NCBI GenBank assembly: GCA_009929215.1
Contig: SAAX01000003.1
Location: forward strand, 1 to 64,000
Reading direction: 5' to 3'
DNA: 64,000 nt
Origin: Deltaproteobacteria bacterium
GTDB taxonomy: Bacteria; Desulfobacterota; Desulfovibrionia; Desulfovibrionales; Desulfovibrionaceae
Below are positions 39,478-48,949 of the stretch, piece by piece (position 1 is the first letter of the stretch; each line of letters opens with the position of its first letter). Under the pieces are notes generated by a model. The model saw only the letters and a program-made list of their open reading frames with translations. It was not told where the DNA came from and searched no databases. The translations under genes and the position numbers were made by a program.

Positions 39478-40386
39478 CTACACCTTTTGCACTGTGGCTT
39501 TGCCCAAAATGCCGTCGGGCCTGAAAATAAGAATGAGAATAAGAAGGCCAAAGGCCAGCATGTCTTCGTAGTTGCCAGAAAAGTAACCGGTGGTGAAGCT
39601 TTCGGCCAGGCCAAGCACAAGGCCGCCCACCATGGCACCGGGGATGGAACCGATGCCGCCGAGCACGGCGGCGGTAAAGGCCTTAAGACCCGCCAAAAAG
39701 CCGATGCCAAAGTTGACCTGCCCCATGTGCGAGGCAATAAGCACGCCGCCAAGGGCCGCCAAGGCAGAGCCGATGATGAACGTGAGCGAGATGATGCGGT
39801 CGGCATTGATACCGAGCAGTAGGGCCATTTTGCGGTTCTGGGCCGTGGCGCGCATGGCTTTGCCCATGCGGGTGTAGCGAATGAAGATCGAGAGCAATAT
39901 CATGGCGATGGTGCTGACCAGCAGAATCAGAAAGTCGCTGGCGCCCATGACGTAGTCGATGTGTTCAAGAAAGGCCATTGCCGGCAGCAGGTTGGGAAAA
40001 GGCACGAAGTCAGACGTCTGCGCGAGCAGCACATAGTTTTGCAAAAAGATGGACATACCGATGGCAGAAATAAGCGGCGACAGGCGCGGCGCACCGCGCA
40101 ACGGCTTGTAGGCTACCTTTTCAAGCGTGTAGCCATAGGCCGAGCACCAGACAATGGCCGCCAGCGCAGCGACAATAAGTATGCCACCAGCCGGAAAGCC
40201 ATAGACGCCAAGCGCGCCAGCTATGAGCAGGGCTGTGAACGAGCCCAGCATATATACTTCGCCGTGGGCAAAGTTGATGAGCCCGATGATGCCATAAACC
40301 AGTGTGTAGCCTAGAGCGATGAGCGCATAAATGCTGCCTCTGGTCAGGCCACCACAAAAGAGCTCTATAAAAAATTGAATGTCCAT
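39478..40386 (-). CDS. livH: Branched-chain amino acid ABC transporter permease
   Basis: LivH-type GLTRGSIYALIALGYTLVYGIIGLINFAHGEVYMLG. Confidence 0.93.
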   Translation of the reverse strand: MDIQFFIELFCGGLTRGSIYALIALGYTLVYGIIGLINFAHGEVYMLGSFTALLIAGALGVYGFPAGGILIVAALAAIVWCSAYGYTLEKVAYKPLRGAPRLSPLISAIGMSIFLQNYVLLAQTSDFVPFPNLLPAMAFLEHIDYVMGASDFLILLVSTIAMILLSIFIRYTRMGKAMRATAQNRKMALLLGINADRIISLTFIIGSALAALGGVLIASHMGQVNFGIGFLAGLKAFTAAVLGGIGSIPGAMVGGLVLGLAESFTTGYFSGNYEDMLAFGLLILILIFRPDGILGKATVQKV

Positions 40387-40472
40387 GCAAACTCGCGTGC
40401 GGTACGGGCATTATGCCCGTTCGTTCCGCCTGTCCCGTTAATGCCGTCTGCGACCGGCAGATGCGTGAAAAG

Positions 40473-40500
40473 CCGGGGCGCGGCCATGGCCGCGCCCCGG
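40473..40500 (-). other. 28-nt perfect palindrome/stem-loop between livK and livH
   Basis: CCGGGGCGCGGCCATGGCCGCGCCCCGG is exactly self-complementary. Confidence 0.85.
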
Positions 40501-40507
40501 TAAACTT

Positions 40508-41638
40508 TTAGTCCAGGGTAATGCTGTGGTTCAGTTCCACAAACTTGCCGTCTTTGATCTGGTAAATGGAAAGGCCCATACCTGCGGCGTCGCCGGTCTT
40601 GCTGAAGGTCAGCTTGCCCAGCGGGGTTTCCACGGGGTTGTTGTGCAGGGCTTCCACAACCTTGGCTGCGTCGGTGGAGCCAGCCTTGGCAATGGCGTTC
40701 ACCAGAGCCTGGGTGGCGGCGTAGCCGTTGTAGTAGAAGGAACCGGGATCGCTGCCAAACATCTTCACATGGCCTTCAAGGGCGTGCTTGTAAGCGGGCA
40801 GGTTACTGGTGTCCTTGGGGTAGGAGGCGTACACGCCTTCGGCGTCCTTGCCAGCCATCTTGATAAAGGCTTCGTCCTTAAGACCATCGGGGCCGATCAT
40901 GGCGGTGGTCACGTGGTCGCGGCGCATCTGCTGGAGCAGCTTGGAGGCGGTGGGCTGGTAGCCGCCGAACACGAGAATGTCGGGCTTGGCGCGGCGCAGT
41001 TTGCGCACAACGGCAGAGAAGTCCACTGCGTCGGGCGTAACGGCTTCGTACAGAACGGTTTCAACACCGGCCTTTTCAAGCACTTCGCGGTTGTTGTCCA
41101 CAAAGCCCTTGCCGTAGTCGCCATTGTCGTGCAGATAGGCGACCTTTTTGGCCTTGATGCCGTTCAGCACAAAGTTGCTGGTCAACTTGGCCTGAGCCTT
41201 GTCGTTGGCGATGGTGCGGAAGAAGTAGGGGTTGGTGCCACCCTCGGTAAGGCTGGGGGTGGTGGCCGAAGGCGACATGGAAACGATCTTGGCTTCGGTG
41301 TAGAGCGGCAGGGTAGCCTTGGTAGCGCCGGAGCAGATGTGGCCCATGACCACGCTAACCTTGTCGGAAATCAGCTTGGTGGCCGCGTTGGTGGCCAGTT
41401 CGGGCTTGCACTGGTCATCCTGGGCGACCAGTTCAAGCTGACGGCCAAGCACGCCGCCGTTGGCGTTAACTTCGGCGATAACAACCTTGGCGGCATTCAA
41501 GCTGGGAACGCCGTAGGAAGCCAGATCGCCAGAGTGCGCGCCGGCAACGCCGATTTTAATGGGATCCGCAGCCATTGCGGGCGCGGCAATCGCCACGCAG
41601 AATGCCATTGCAGCAAGCCATGTCATACCTTTTTTCAT
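40508..41638 (-). CDS. livK: Branched-chain amino acid ABC transporter substrate-binding protein
   Basis: Signal peptide; PIKIGVAGAHSGDLASYG periplasmic-binding fold; heads liv operon. Confidence 0.9.
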   Translation of the reverse strand: MKKGMTWLAAMAFCVAIAAPAMAADPIKIGVAGAHSGDLASYGVPSLNAAKVVIAEVNANGGVLGRQLELVAQDDQCKPELATNAATKLISDKVSVVMGHICSGATKATLPLYTEAKIVSMSPSATTPSLTEGGTNPYFFRTIANDKAQAKLTSNFVLNGIKAKKVAYLHDNGDYGKGFVDNNREVLEKAGVETVLYEAVTPDAVDFSAVVRKLRRAKPDILVFGGYQPTASKLLQQMRRDHVTTAMIGPDGLKDEAFIKMAGKDAEGVYASYPKDTSNLPAYKHALEGHVKMFGSDPGSFYYNGYAATQALVNAIAKAGSTDAAKVVEALHNNPVETPLGKLTFSKTGDAAGMGLSIYQIKDGKFVELNHSITLD

Positions 41639-41814
41639 CTCCGCCCTCCGCGAGAAAAGATGTGCGCACAAATCATGCGCCGCTTGTGGATGAAGGCTTT
41701 TCTATTGCCTCATTGCGGGCATCCTGTCAATGCACGCCTGCCGCTGGGATGGAAAGTATGCGGCCCACAAGCCGCCGTATGCACAGAAAAAACAGGTATT
41801 CACCTGTGCCTGAG

Positions 41815-43275
41815 TCAGCGGGGCAGGGTGGGGGGCTGGGACGTATTCAGTACCGTGCTTAGTGCTGCGTGTAATGCGGCAACGCCCCTTTCAATGGCCT
41901 GCTCCGAAAGGTGGGCATAGCCCATGATCAGCTGGTGCGCGTGTGCGCCAGTGCGGCGCAGCGCGTGGTGCTCTACAGGCACTGCACGAACGCCGTGGGC
42001 CTGCATGGTTGCCAGCACCGTATCAGTAAACTGTATTGCCGGAAATTCTGAAATCATGTGCAGCCCTGCGGCCTGGCCGCTGGCGGAAAAGCTGCTGCCA
42101 AACCGCTCTCGTAGGCATTGCAACAAATACAGCCGTCTGCGCTTGTAAAGTTTGCACATCTTCCAGATGTGCCGTTCAAGCGCACCGCTGGTTATGAAAC
42201 TTGCAAGAGCGCGCTGCGTAAGGGCGTCTGTGTGCACGTCTGTAAACTGCTTTTCTTCTATCCAGCGGGGAACCAGCCTGGCTGGAACTACGGCAAAGCC
42301 GATGCGCAGGGCCGGAGCCAGAATCTTGCTGAATGATCCAATATAGATGACTCGCTCTGGCGCAAGCTCGCGCAAGGCGCTGATGGGCGTGCCTTCAAAC
42401 CGAAATTCACCGTCGTAGTCGTCTTCTACCAGCATGCAGTTGCGGGTGTGGGCAAAGCTCACAAGCTCTTGTCGGCGAGGGGCAGATAGAATGCCCCCCG
42501 TTGGGTACTGGTGAGAGGGCGTTACATACACAAAGGCGCAGCGGGCTGCGCGGGCATCGGGCAGGCAGTGCAGCTGACCTGTGTCCATACCCTGGGAGTC
42601 TGCGGCAATGCCTTCAACATCGTATCCAGCGCGGGCGATAACTTCCACAAGGCCCCGATGCACGGGATCTTCTACCAGGGCCAGCGCATCGGGGCGGCTG
42701 AGCAGACGGGCCACCAGCCTGAGCCCCTGTGTGGCCCCGGTGGTGATCATGATCTGGCCGGGATCAACCCGCAGACCGCGCATGCGCAGCAACCAACCAG
42801 CTATGGCCTCGCGCAGTTCGTCCACGCCTGCCGGGCTGTTGTAGCGCAGGGCAGAGGCTGGCAAACTTTCGCAGCACTGGCGGTACAATTTACCCCATTC
42901 CACGGCGGGAAAGTGGTCGAGCGCAGGAACGCCAGACTGAAAATTGACCAGCCCCGGCGGGTCGTGGCGTTCAACAATTGGGGCAAGGGGCAGCCCGCTG
43001 GCGGCAGGTTCTGCCTGCAATGGAGGCTGTGGGCGTATGCCAAGAGCCACGGTTGTGCCTGAGCCGCCGCGCGATTCAAGATAACCTTCGGCCAGTAGCT
43101 GGTCGTAGGCTTCCATAACGGTGCTGCGCGCCACGCCCAGTTCTTTACCCAACTGGCGGGTGGAGGGCAGCCGCTGGCCCGCTGGCAGGTCACCGCACAA
43201 AATGAGTGCCCTGATCTGGCTGCAAATTTGTCGGTTCAGCGACAAAGGGCTTTGGTCATCGAGTGTCAGCCACAT
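41815..43275 (-). CDS. MocR/PdxR-type GntR-aminotransferase fusion regulator
   Basis: N-terminal wHTH QRLPSTRQLGKELGVARSTVMEAYDQL; aminotransferase-like EDDYDGEFRF and IYIGSFSKILAPALRIGF. Confidence 0.9.
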   Translation of the reverse strand: MWLTLDDQSPLSLNRQICSQIRALILCGDLPAGQRLPSTRQLGKELGVARSTVMEAYDQLLAEGYLESRGGSGTTVALGIRPQPPLQAEPAASGLPLAPIVERHDPPGLVNFQSGVPALDHFPAVEWGKLYRQCCESLPASALRYNSPAGVDELREAIAGWLLRMRGLRVDPGQIMITTGATQGLRLVARLLSRPDALALVEDPVHRGLVEVIARAGYDVEGIAADSQGMDTGQLHCLPDARAARCAFVYVTPSHQYPTGGILSAPRRQELVSFAHTRNCMLVEDDYDGEFRFEGTPISALRELAPERVIYIGSFSKILAPALRIGFAVVPARLVPRWIEEKQFTDVHTDALTQRALASFITSGALERHIWKMCKLYKRRRLYLLQCLRERFGSSFSASGQAAGLHMISEFPAIQFTDTVLATMQAHGVRAVPVEHHALRRTGAHAHQLIMGYAHLSEQAIERGVAALHAALSTVLNTSQPPTLPR

Positions 43276-43417
43276 GGCGCACCTGAATTGGTATGGTTGT
43301 TCTTGCTAGAAATTGGCTCTTATCCAAACCACTTTTCCCACGCTACCTTCTCTTCAGTCATATGGCAATGCGCGCCACGCGTGCACGTTAAAGAGCCTGT
43401 TATTGAGGAGACTGGTA

Positions 43418-44473
43418 ATGAAAGAATGCGAAAATCGCGCGAGTGCTGTGGCGGTTGCCGTGCCTTCCGTGTTTGCGGCGCGTGCGGCGCAAAATGAGGC
43501 AACTGGCAGGGCTGGGGCTGAGCATGACGCTGCCCGCCGTAAGCAGTGGCTGGCCTGGATGTATCTGGCGCTTGCCATGAGCATTGCGGGCAGTGCTGTG
43601 GTGGCGGGCAAGCTGCTGGTGGGCAGCCTGCCGGTTTTTTTGGCGGCAGAGCTGGGTTTGGGGGCTGGCTTGCTGATAATGCTGCCCATGTTGTGGCTGC
43701 GCAAGGAGGGCGGCGCGCTTGACCGCCGTACCCACGCCACATTGGCTCTGCAAGCCCTGTGCGGCATTGCCCTGTACCGCGTGTTTACCTTTGAAGGGCT
43801 GCGCTTTACCAGTGCTGCCTCGGCAGGGCTTATGAGCAGTGCTGCCCCGGCGGTTATTGGCCTGCTTGCCTGGGGGCTGTTGCGCGAGCGGCCACCGCTG
43901 CGGCGCATTGGGGGCATTGCCTGCGTGAGTTTGGGCCTGGTGGCCATCAATGTTTCGCCCTTTTTGGCCGAGCAGGGGGGTGCGGGGCACGCTGTAACGG
44001 GGCAGGGCGCAGACGCTGTGTGGCGCAGCTTGCTGGGCAACGGCCTTGTGCTGGCGGCGGTGCTGGGTGAGGCGGCATTTTCTGTGTTGAGCAAGGCGCG
44101 CTGCTGTGCCATGTCGCCCCTGCGGCGTACAACCCTTGTTTCTCTGTACGCCTTTGCCATGCTGCTGCCCGTGGCGCTGTTTGACGCACAGCACTACGAT
44201 TTCTCGAGTATTTCCGGCATGGCTCTGTGGTGCATAGCCTATTACGGTGTGGCGGTGTCGTATCTTTCGTATGTGTTCTGGTTCAAGGGCATTGCCCTTG
44301 TTCCGGCCAGCGCGGCAGCGGCCTTTACCGGGCTTGTGCCGCTCAGCGGCGTGGCACTGTCGTGGCTGATACTGGGGGAGCAGATACTGTGGACACATCT
44401 GGCGGGGCTGGCATGTGTAAGTGCGGGAATTTGGCTTTCGTGCGGGGCAAAGGCTGCATCTGCCAAGAAGTGA
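43418..44473 (+). CDS. EamA/DMT-family transporter
   Basis: About 10 TM segments with two EamA repeats; divergent from MocR gene. Confidence 0.85.
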   Translation: MKECENRASAVAVAVPSVFAARAAQNEATGRAGAEHDAARRKQWLAWMYLALAMSIAGSAVVAGKLLVGSLPVFLAAELGLGAGLLIMLPMLWLRKEGGALDRRTHATLALQALCGIALYRVFTFEGLRFTSAASAGLMSSAAPAVIGLLAWGLLRERPPLRRIGGIACVSLGLVAINVSPFLAEQGGAGHAVTGQGADAVWRSLLGNGLVLAAVLGEAAFSVLSKARCCAMSPLRRTTLVSLYAFAMLLPVALFDAQHYDFSSISGMALWCIAYYGVAVSYLSYVFWFKGIALVPASAAAAFTGLVPLSGVALSWLILGEQILWTHLAGLACVSAGIWLSCGAKAASAKK

Positions 44474-44561
44474 TGGTGCGCCAGTGGTGGGGGATGTTTC
44501 GGCGCGTGCAAGCCGCGACCTGCTCCTGATTTCTGATCGCGCTGCCACAATGGCAGTGCTC

Positions 44562-44603
44562 ATAAATACAAAAAGGGGGCTTGCGCCCCCCTTTTTGTAT
44601 TTA
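44562..44603. terminator. Long bidirectional intrinsic terminator
   Basis: ATAAATACAAAAAGGGGGC-TTGC-GCCCCCCTTTTTGTATTTAT. Confidence 0.92.
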
Positions 44604-44619
44604 TCCCACGGTCAGGAAA

Positions 44620-46215
44620 CTATTCTTCTTCGCCTTCAAACTTGATGAACCCGGGGTTCACGTTGACCATAGCGTTGACGATCAGTTCCACCAGACCGCC
44701 ATAAGCGAAGTTGTTCTTGGTGTACAGGTCGTTGTGTTCAAGAACTTCGCGGATCTGGCCCTTGCAGTTGGAGCAGGGAGCGCAGATGTACTTGCGGGTT
44801 TCCGGTCCAAGGCAATCCTTGAAGGCTTCGGCGATCTGCCACATCTTTTTGCGGCCAGAGATGTTGCCGCGCCATTGTTCGATGTTGTTACGGGTCATAA
44901 TGGCGAAGCCAGAGCCGCCGCCGCAGCAGTAGTTGTCTACACCGTGGCAGGGCATTTCGCGGAACATGGGCGCAATTTTGCGCACGATTTCGCGCTGGGG
45001 TTCAACAATGCCCATGAGGCGCACAATGTTGCAGGGGTCGTGCAGGGTCACGGGGAAGTTGTTGCGCGAGGGGTCAAGCTTGAGGCGGCCCGACATGACG
45101 ATGTCGTGCAGGGTCACGTAGCAGCTTTCGCGCGGAACCTGATATTCAAAGGGAATAACGCGGTCGGCGATAACTGTCAGGGCCTTGTGGGCGTGGCCGC
45201 ATTCACCGATAACGATCTTCTTTACGCCAAGTTCTTTGGCGGCAACCATGTGTTGCAGGGCGATACGGGCGAACTGGGCATCGTCGTAAAACACGCCGTA
45301 GTTCACGCCATCGTACGCCAGGGCCTTGCTCGAGAGGGTCCAGGAAAGACCGGCTTCCTGGAAGATCAGCGAGAAGGCGGCGATGTTTTCAGGCCAGGCC
45401 ATGACTTCGCCTGCGTTGTGCAGCAGCATGATATCCGCACCCTGCACGTCGAAAGGCGTGTGGATGCCGACGCCGGTGATTTCGGTGTAGTCCTCGTCGA
45501 TGAACTCCACGTTTTCCTTCACCACTTCAGGAGTCATGCCAGTGGAAGAACCGCACTTCATCTGGTTGATGGTGCCCTTTTCGTGCAGTTCGCGAGGGTA
45601 GATGCCCAGTTCCTGGCTGAAAAGCTTGCGGATTTCGCGGGCCAGCAGGCCGTTATCCACACCGATGGGGCAGGTCTGCGCGCAACGACGGCAAAGGTTG
45701 CAGCGGTAGGCCAGTTCGCCCAGGCGAGCCACGGTCTTCCAGTTCAGGCCCATGTCGCCGTAGCGCCATTTGGCAAAGGGTTCTTTCTTCACATACTGCT
45801 TGTAGATGCGGCGGAAGATTTCGGACCGGAAGTTGGGACGGTACATTTCGTTTTTGCCAGACATCTCGTACAGATGGCAGGCTTCGGAGCAGGAGTTGCA
45901 CTGGGCGCAGTAGTCCATGCTGGTTTCAAGCATGGGCAGGAAGGTCCAGTTGTTTTCCTTGGTGAACAGCTTGCGCATGCCGGTAAGGAACTTGTTGACC
46001 AGCTCCTCTTCTTCTTCCTTGTTCTTGGGCGTGGGAATGTTCAGCACGCACACATCGTCAAGGATACAGGCCGTGTTCGCCTTCTGCTCGTCGGTAAAGG
46101 GCTTCCAGGGCATGGTGTGCATGTCCACGGGAAGTTCAGGAATATTTTTGAGGTCAATGCTGACCATCTGCCCTTCGGCAGTGGAAACATCTTTCAATTG
46201 CAGATTATCTTTCAT
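44620..46215 (-). CDS. DsrK/HdrD-like iron-sulfur protein (CCG domain)
   Basis: Two 4Fe-4S motifs (CAQCNSCSEACH, CNLCRRCAQTCP) and CCG site (DPCNIVRL...CCGGGSG...CAPCSNC); start at MKDNLQLKD. Confidence 0.82.
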   Translation of the reverse strand: MKDNLQLKDVSTAEGQMVSIDLKNIPELPVDMHTMPWKPFTDEQKANTACILDDVCVLNIPTPKNKEEEEELVNKFLTGMRKLFTKENNWTFLPMLETSMDYCAQCNSCSEACHLYEMSGKNEMYRPNFRSEIFRRIYKQYVKKEPFAKWRYGDMGLNWKTVARLGELAYRCNLCRRCAQTCPIGVDNGLLAREIRKLFSQELGIYPRELHEKGTINQMKCGSSTGMTPEVVKENVEFIDEDYTEITGVGIHTPFDVQGADIMLLHNAGEVMAWPENIAAFSLIFQEAGLSWTLSSKALAYDGVNYGVFYDDAQFARIALQHMVAAKELGVKKIVIGECGHAHKALTVIADRVIPFEYQVPRESCYVTLHDIVMSGRLKLDPSRNNFPVTLHDPCNIVRLMGIVEPQREIVRKIAPMFREMPCHGVDNYCCGGGSGFAIMTRNNIEQWRGNISGRKKMWQIAEAFKDCLGPETRKYICAPCSNCKGQIREVLEHNDLYTKNNFAYGGLVELIVNAMVNVNPGFIKFEGEEE

Positions 46216-46226
46216 GATGGAACTCC

Positions 46227-47165
46227 CTAGTCTTCCTTCTTGGGGGCTGCGGGATTGGTGGTGGCCACGTCCACCCAGGTCTTGGGCTGGCCGTCGCCCG
46301 CGATGTGCTCGGCAGACCACGTAACATTGTACTTCAGGGCGTCCATGATCTTCTGCTGGTTCTTGGCATTGAAGCTGGTGGGATCGTCGCCCCAGCGGAT
46401 GTCATGGTAGGTGAAGTACTTCATGAAAACATGGCCCATATGGGTCATGGGGATCCAGATCAGCAGGAAAAAGCCCACCAGCAGGTGCAGAGCAAACAGC
46501 ACGTTGGTCTGGGGAGCAAAGTTAAACGTGATCAGGTTGTACATGAAGGTGCGGGCCAGCTCGAAATAGGAAGGGGCGGAAGCCCAGGCAGCCAGGCCCA
46601 GCACGCCGAAGAGCACGAAGACAAGCAGGTTGAAGTAGTGTTCGGGGGTGCTGTAGCGGCGCAGGCCTTCATCGGCGCGGCGGCGCAGAACAAGGCTGAT
46701 GCCGCCAACGATGATGCAAACCGTACCGGCAAGGGCACAGGCGCTGATCACGTTACCCACAAAGGTCATCAGGCCGCCCTGGGGGTTCATGCCCAAAAGC
46801 TGCGCAATGGCAGAGCACAGCACAACAATGGTGCCGCCCATGAGCATGTACATGCCCACGTGGAAGGGGTAGGTGCGCACCCAAAGCTTGAGGTTGTGCT
46901 CAAAGGTGGCGTGCAGAAAAAGCACTTCGGTCAACAGAGCCTTAACATCGCCCATGTGTTCGACGTGGCGGGGCTTGGTCCACCAGTCTTTTTCTTCCAT
47001 GAAGCTGCCGCCGTACACTGTCTTAGAGCCTTCGTGAGGCACAGGGTACAGTTCCCACCGAACATGCAGCGGGCTGGATGCAAGGTAAGATTTGATTTTG
47101 AGGTAGGCCATGCAGAAAAAGCCGGCTACCGCCAAATAGCCAAGAATGTAAAAAAGTGTGCTCAT
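46227..47165 (-). CDS. DsrM/NarI-like cytochrome b membrane subunit
   Basis: Multiple TM segments with His residues, nitrate-reductase-gamma-like; directly upstream of DsrK-like gene. Confidence 0.8.
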   Translation of the reverse strand: MSTLFYILGYLAVAGFFCMAYLKIKSYLASSPLHVRWELYPVPHEGSKTVYGGSFMEEKDWWTKPRHVEHMGDVKALLTEVLFLHATFEHNLKLWVRTYPFHVGMYMLMGGTIVVLCSAIAQLLGMNPQGGLMTFVGNVISACALAGTVCIIVGGISLVLRRRADEGLRRYSTPEHYFNLLVFVLFGVLGLAAWASAPSYFELARTFMYNLITFNFAPQTNVLFALHLLVGFFLLIWIPMTHMGHVFMKYFTYHDIRWGDDPTSFNAKNQQKIMDALKYNVTWSAEHIAGDGQPKTWVDVATTNPAAPKKED

Positions 47166-47418
47166 GCGTTTACTCCCGTGGGGTCAAGATGCCGCTAGTT
47201 CGTGGGTTAGTTGCGGCCGGCACGGCCGACACGCTTTCAAGCCCGGCATGCGTCTGCCTGCCTGCAACCTCTCCTTTGATTGGGCCGACGCCTGATTAAA
47301 TCCTACCTGCATAATCAGGAATTGATCACGCTAAGCAGAATAGTCAAGGTGTACGGTGACCCCCCTGATACTCAAAAATATGAAAAATGCAAAGATGTCA
47401 GTAGGAAACAATACAGTA

Positions 47419-47438
47419 AACTTAATCCAGATTAAGTT
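47419..47438. promoter_or_regulatory. Palindromic operator candidate upstream of dsrMK-like operon
   Basis: AACTTAATC-CA-GATTAAGTT, 9-bp perfect arms in an AT-rich promoter region. Confidence 0.5.
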
Positions 47439-47576
47439 AATTTTATTTAAATAAATCAGCTAGATTACGCTGTTTAAATTTTTTTTTCAAGGCGAACAAA
47501 AAAATTTTTTAACAAGCTGAAAATTTTTTTAACACTAAATTGGTAGGATAAAATTTGCTTGTAATCCTAAGATAAT

Positions 47577-47608
47577 AAAAAAAGGCCGACGAGAGTCGGC
47601 CTTTTAGG
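47577..47608. terminator. Intrinsic terminator downstream of Rrf2-family gene
   Basis: AAAAGGCCGACGAGAGTCGGCCTTTT hairpin. Confidence 0.85.
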
Positions 47609-47656
47609 GACGTAAAAAAGAAAATTTAGTTCTACTTGTGTTGTTGAATTGATTCC

Positions 47657-48073
47657 CTACATAAGTATACGATTGTCATGCATTAGGTCGCGCAATGTTA
47701 TCGAGTCGAAAACTCCGTCAAGGGTAGCCTGCAGGTTTTGCCATGCCTTCCTAACTTCGCATTCATCAAAGCGTGCGCATTCCCCAGGTTTTTCCATGCA
47801 GTTTGTAAGCTCTATCCCGCCTTCCATGAGCTTAACGATGCAGCCAAATGTTAATTCTTCTGGCTTGCGCAAAAGCACATGTCCGCCCTTTGCCCCGCGA
47901 ATGCTGCCCGTTATGCCAGCAAGGCGCAGCTGACGCAGAATCTGCTCGCTGAATTGTGAGCTGATGCCAGTTCGTGCGGCCAGCTGGCTTGAAGAAACCG
48001 GTTTTTCAATGCCGTTCTGAGCCAGATAAAGAAGAATTCTGGCTGCATAGCGAGTTTTGGCCGAGAGCTTCAT
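47657..48073 (-). CDS. Rrf2-family transcriptional regulator
   Basis: KLSAKTRYAARILLYLAQNG...GISSQFSEQILRQLRLAGITGSIRGAKGGHVL; start at MKLSAK. Confidence 0.9.
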   Translation of the reverse strand: MKLSAKTRYAARILLYLAQNGIEKPVSSSQLAARTGISSQFSEQILRQLRLAGITGSIRGAKGGHVLLRKPEELTFGCIVKLMEGGIELTNCMEKPGECARFDECEVRKAWQNLQATLDGVFDSITLRDLMHDNRILM

Positions 48074-48338
48074 TGCGTATCCCTCTTGAGCAGATTGAAT
48101 TTTTATCTGCATTTCTGCCGGCGGGTCAGCGCCGCGATGCTGCTATTCACTTTTATTCGACGCACAAGCGTAGCACATAAAAATCGTTGTGGGCAGTAAT
48201 TTTTTTTTGCCGCGCATGGGTTGCGAAACTATTCACATTCTTGAAATCTTGCGAAATTTGGAAGCACTCAGCTATTTTTTGACGCAACAGGCCTGCTTGA
48301 CGGTACGGATTTGGTGCGCTAAATACTTGAGCGGAACA

Positions 48339-48351
48339 GTCTAAATTAGAC
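48339..48351. promoter_or_regulatory. Palindromic operator candidate upstream of second Rrf2 gene
   Basis: GTCTAA-A-TTAGAC inverted repeat about 45-55 nt upstream of ATG. Confidence 0.4.
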
Positions 48352-48394
48352 AGATATGGTTTCGAGCTAGTTATTGTCTCCTGCAAAATAAGGA

Positions 48395-48949
48395 ATGAAT
48401 ATGCGTATTTCGACAATGGCCTGCCATGCTTTGCACCTGCTGTTGTGCCTTTCTGAACAAGAGGACGATATTCCCGCCTCTGCATCCGAGCTTTCGGTCA
48501 GCACTGGGATCTCTGAAAAGTTTGTTCAAAAGATCATGCGCATGCTTCAGGCCGAAGGCATTGTGAAAAGCGTGCGTGGTATTGCCGGTGGCCATATGCT
48601 GGCCCGTACCCCGGACGACATAACCCTGGCAGACATTATTTTTGCAGTTGAGGGCGGTATTTCATTGCCCGGTGTGAGCCAGGCCGCCCCAGTGGGCAAA
48701 ACGGCCTTTGACGCCTGGGACAAGGTTGCCCGCTCCCTGCACAATTCGCTTGAAGCCGTTACTCTTGGCTCTGTTCGTCAAAACAGCGCTTCGTCGCAGC
48801 GTCTTGCCACCCGCCGCAGGGTGGCGCAACCTTCTTCCCCTCTCTTGCCGGAGACCGACTTCGGAGGCACCAATGCAAAAGCATATTCTCTTGGTAGACA
48901 GCGATGCCGAAAGCCAAAGCAGGCTGTCCCAATCTCTTCAGCAGTGTAA
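48395..48949 (+). CDS. rrf2: Rrf2-family transcriptional regulator (second copy)
   Basis: MRISTMACHALHLLLCL...GISEKFVQKIMRMLQAEGIVKSVRGIAGGHMLA; followed by stand-alone receiver protein as in recalled hmc rrf1/rrf2 loci. Confidence 0.82.
   Translation: MNMRISTMACHALHLLLCLSEQEDDIPASASELSVSTGISEKFVQKIMRMLQAEGIVKSVRGIAGGHMLARTPDDITLADIIFAVEGGISLPGVSQAAPVGKTAFDAWDKVARSLHNSLEAVTLGSVRQNSASSQRLATRRRVAQPSSPLLPETDFGGTNAKAYSLGRQRCRKPKQAVPISSAV

Noticed and set aside
44581-46230. 549 aa + strand ORF opposite DsrK-like gene
   Set aside because: Antisense shadow ORF; starts inside the shared terminator.
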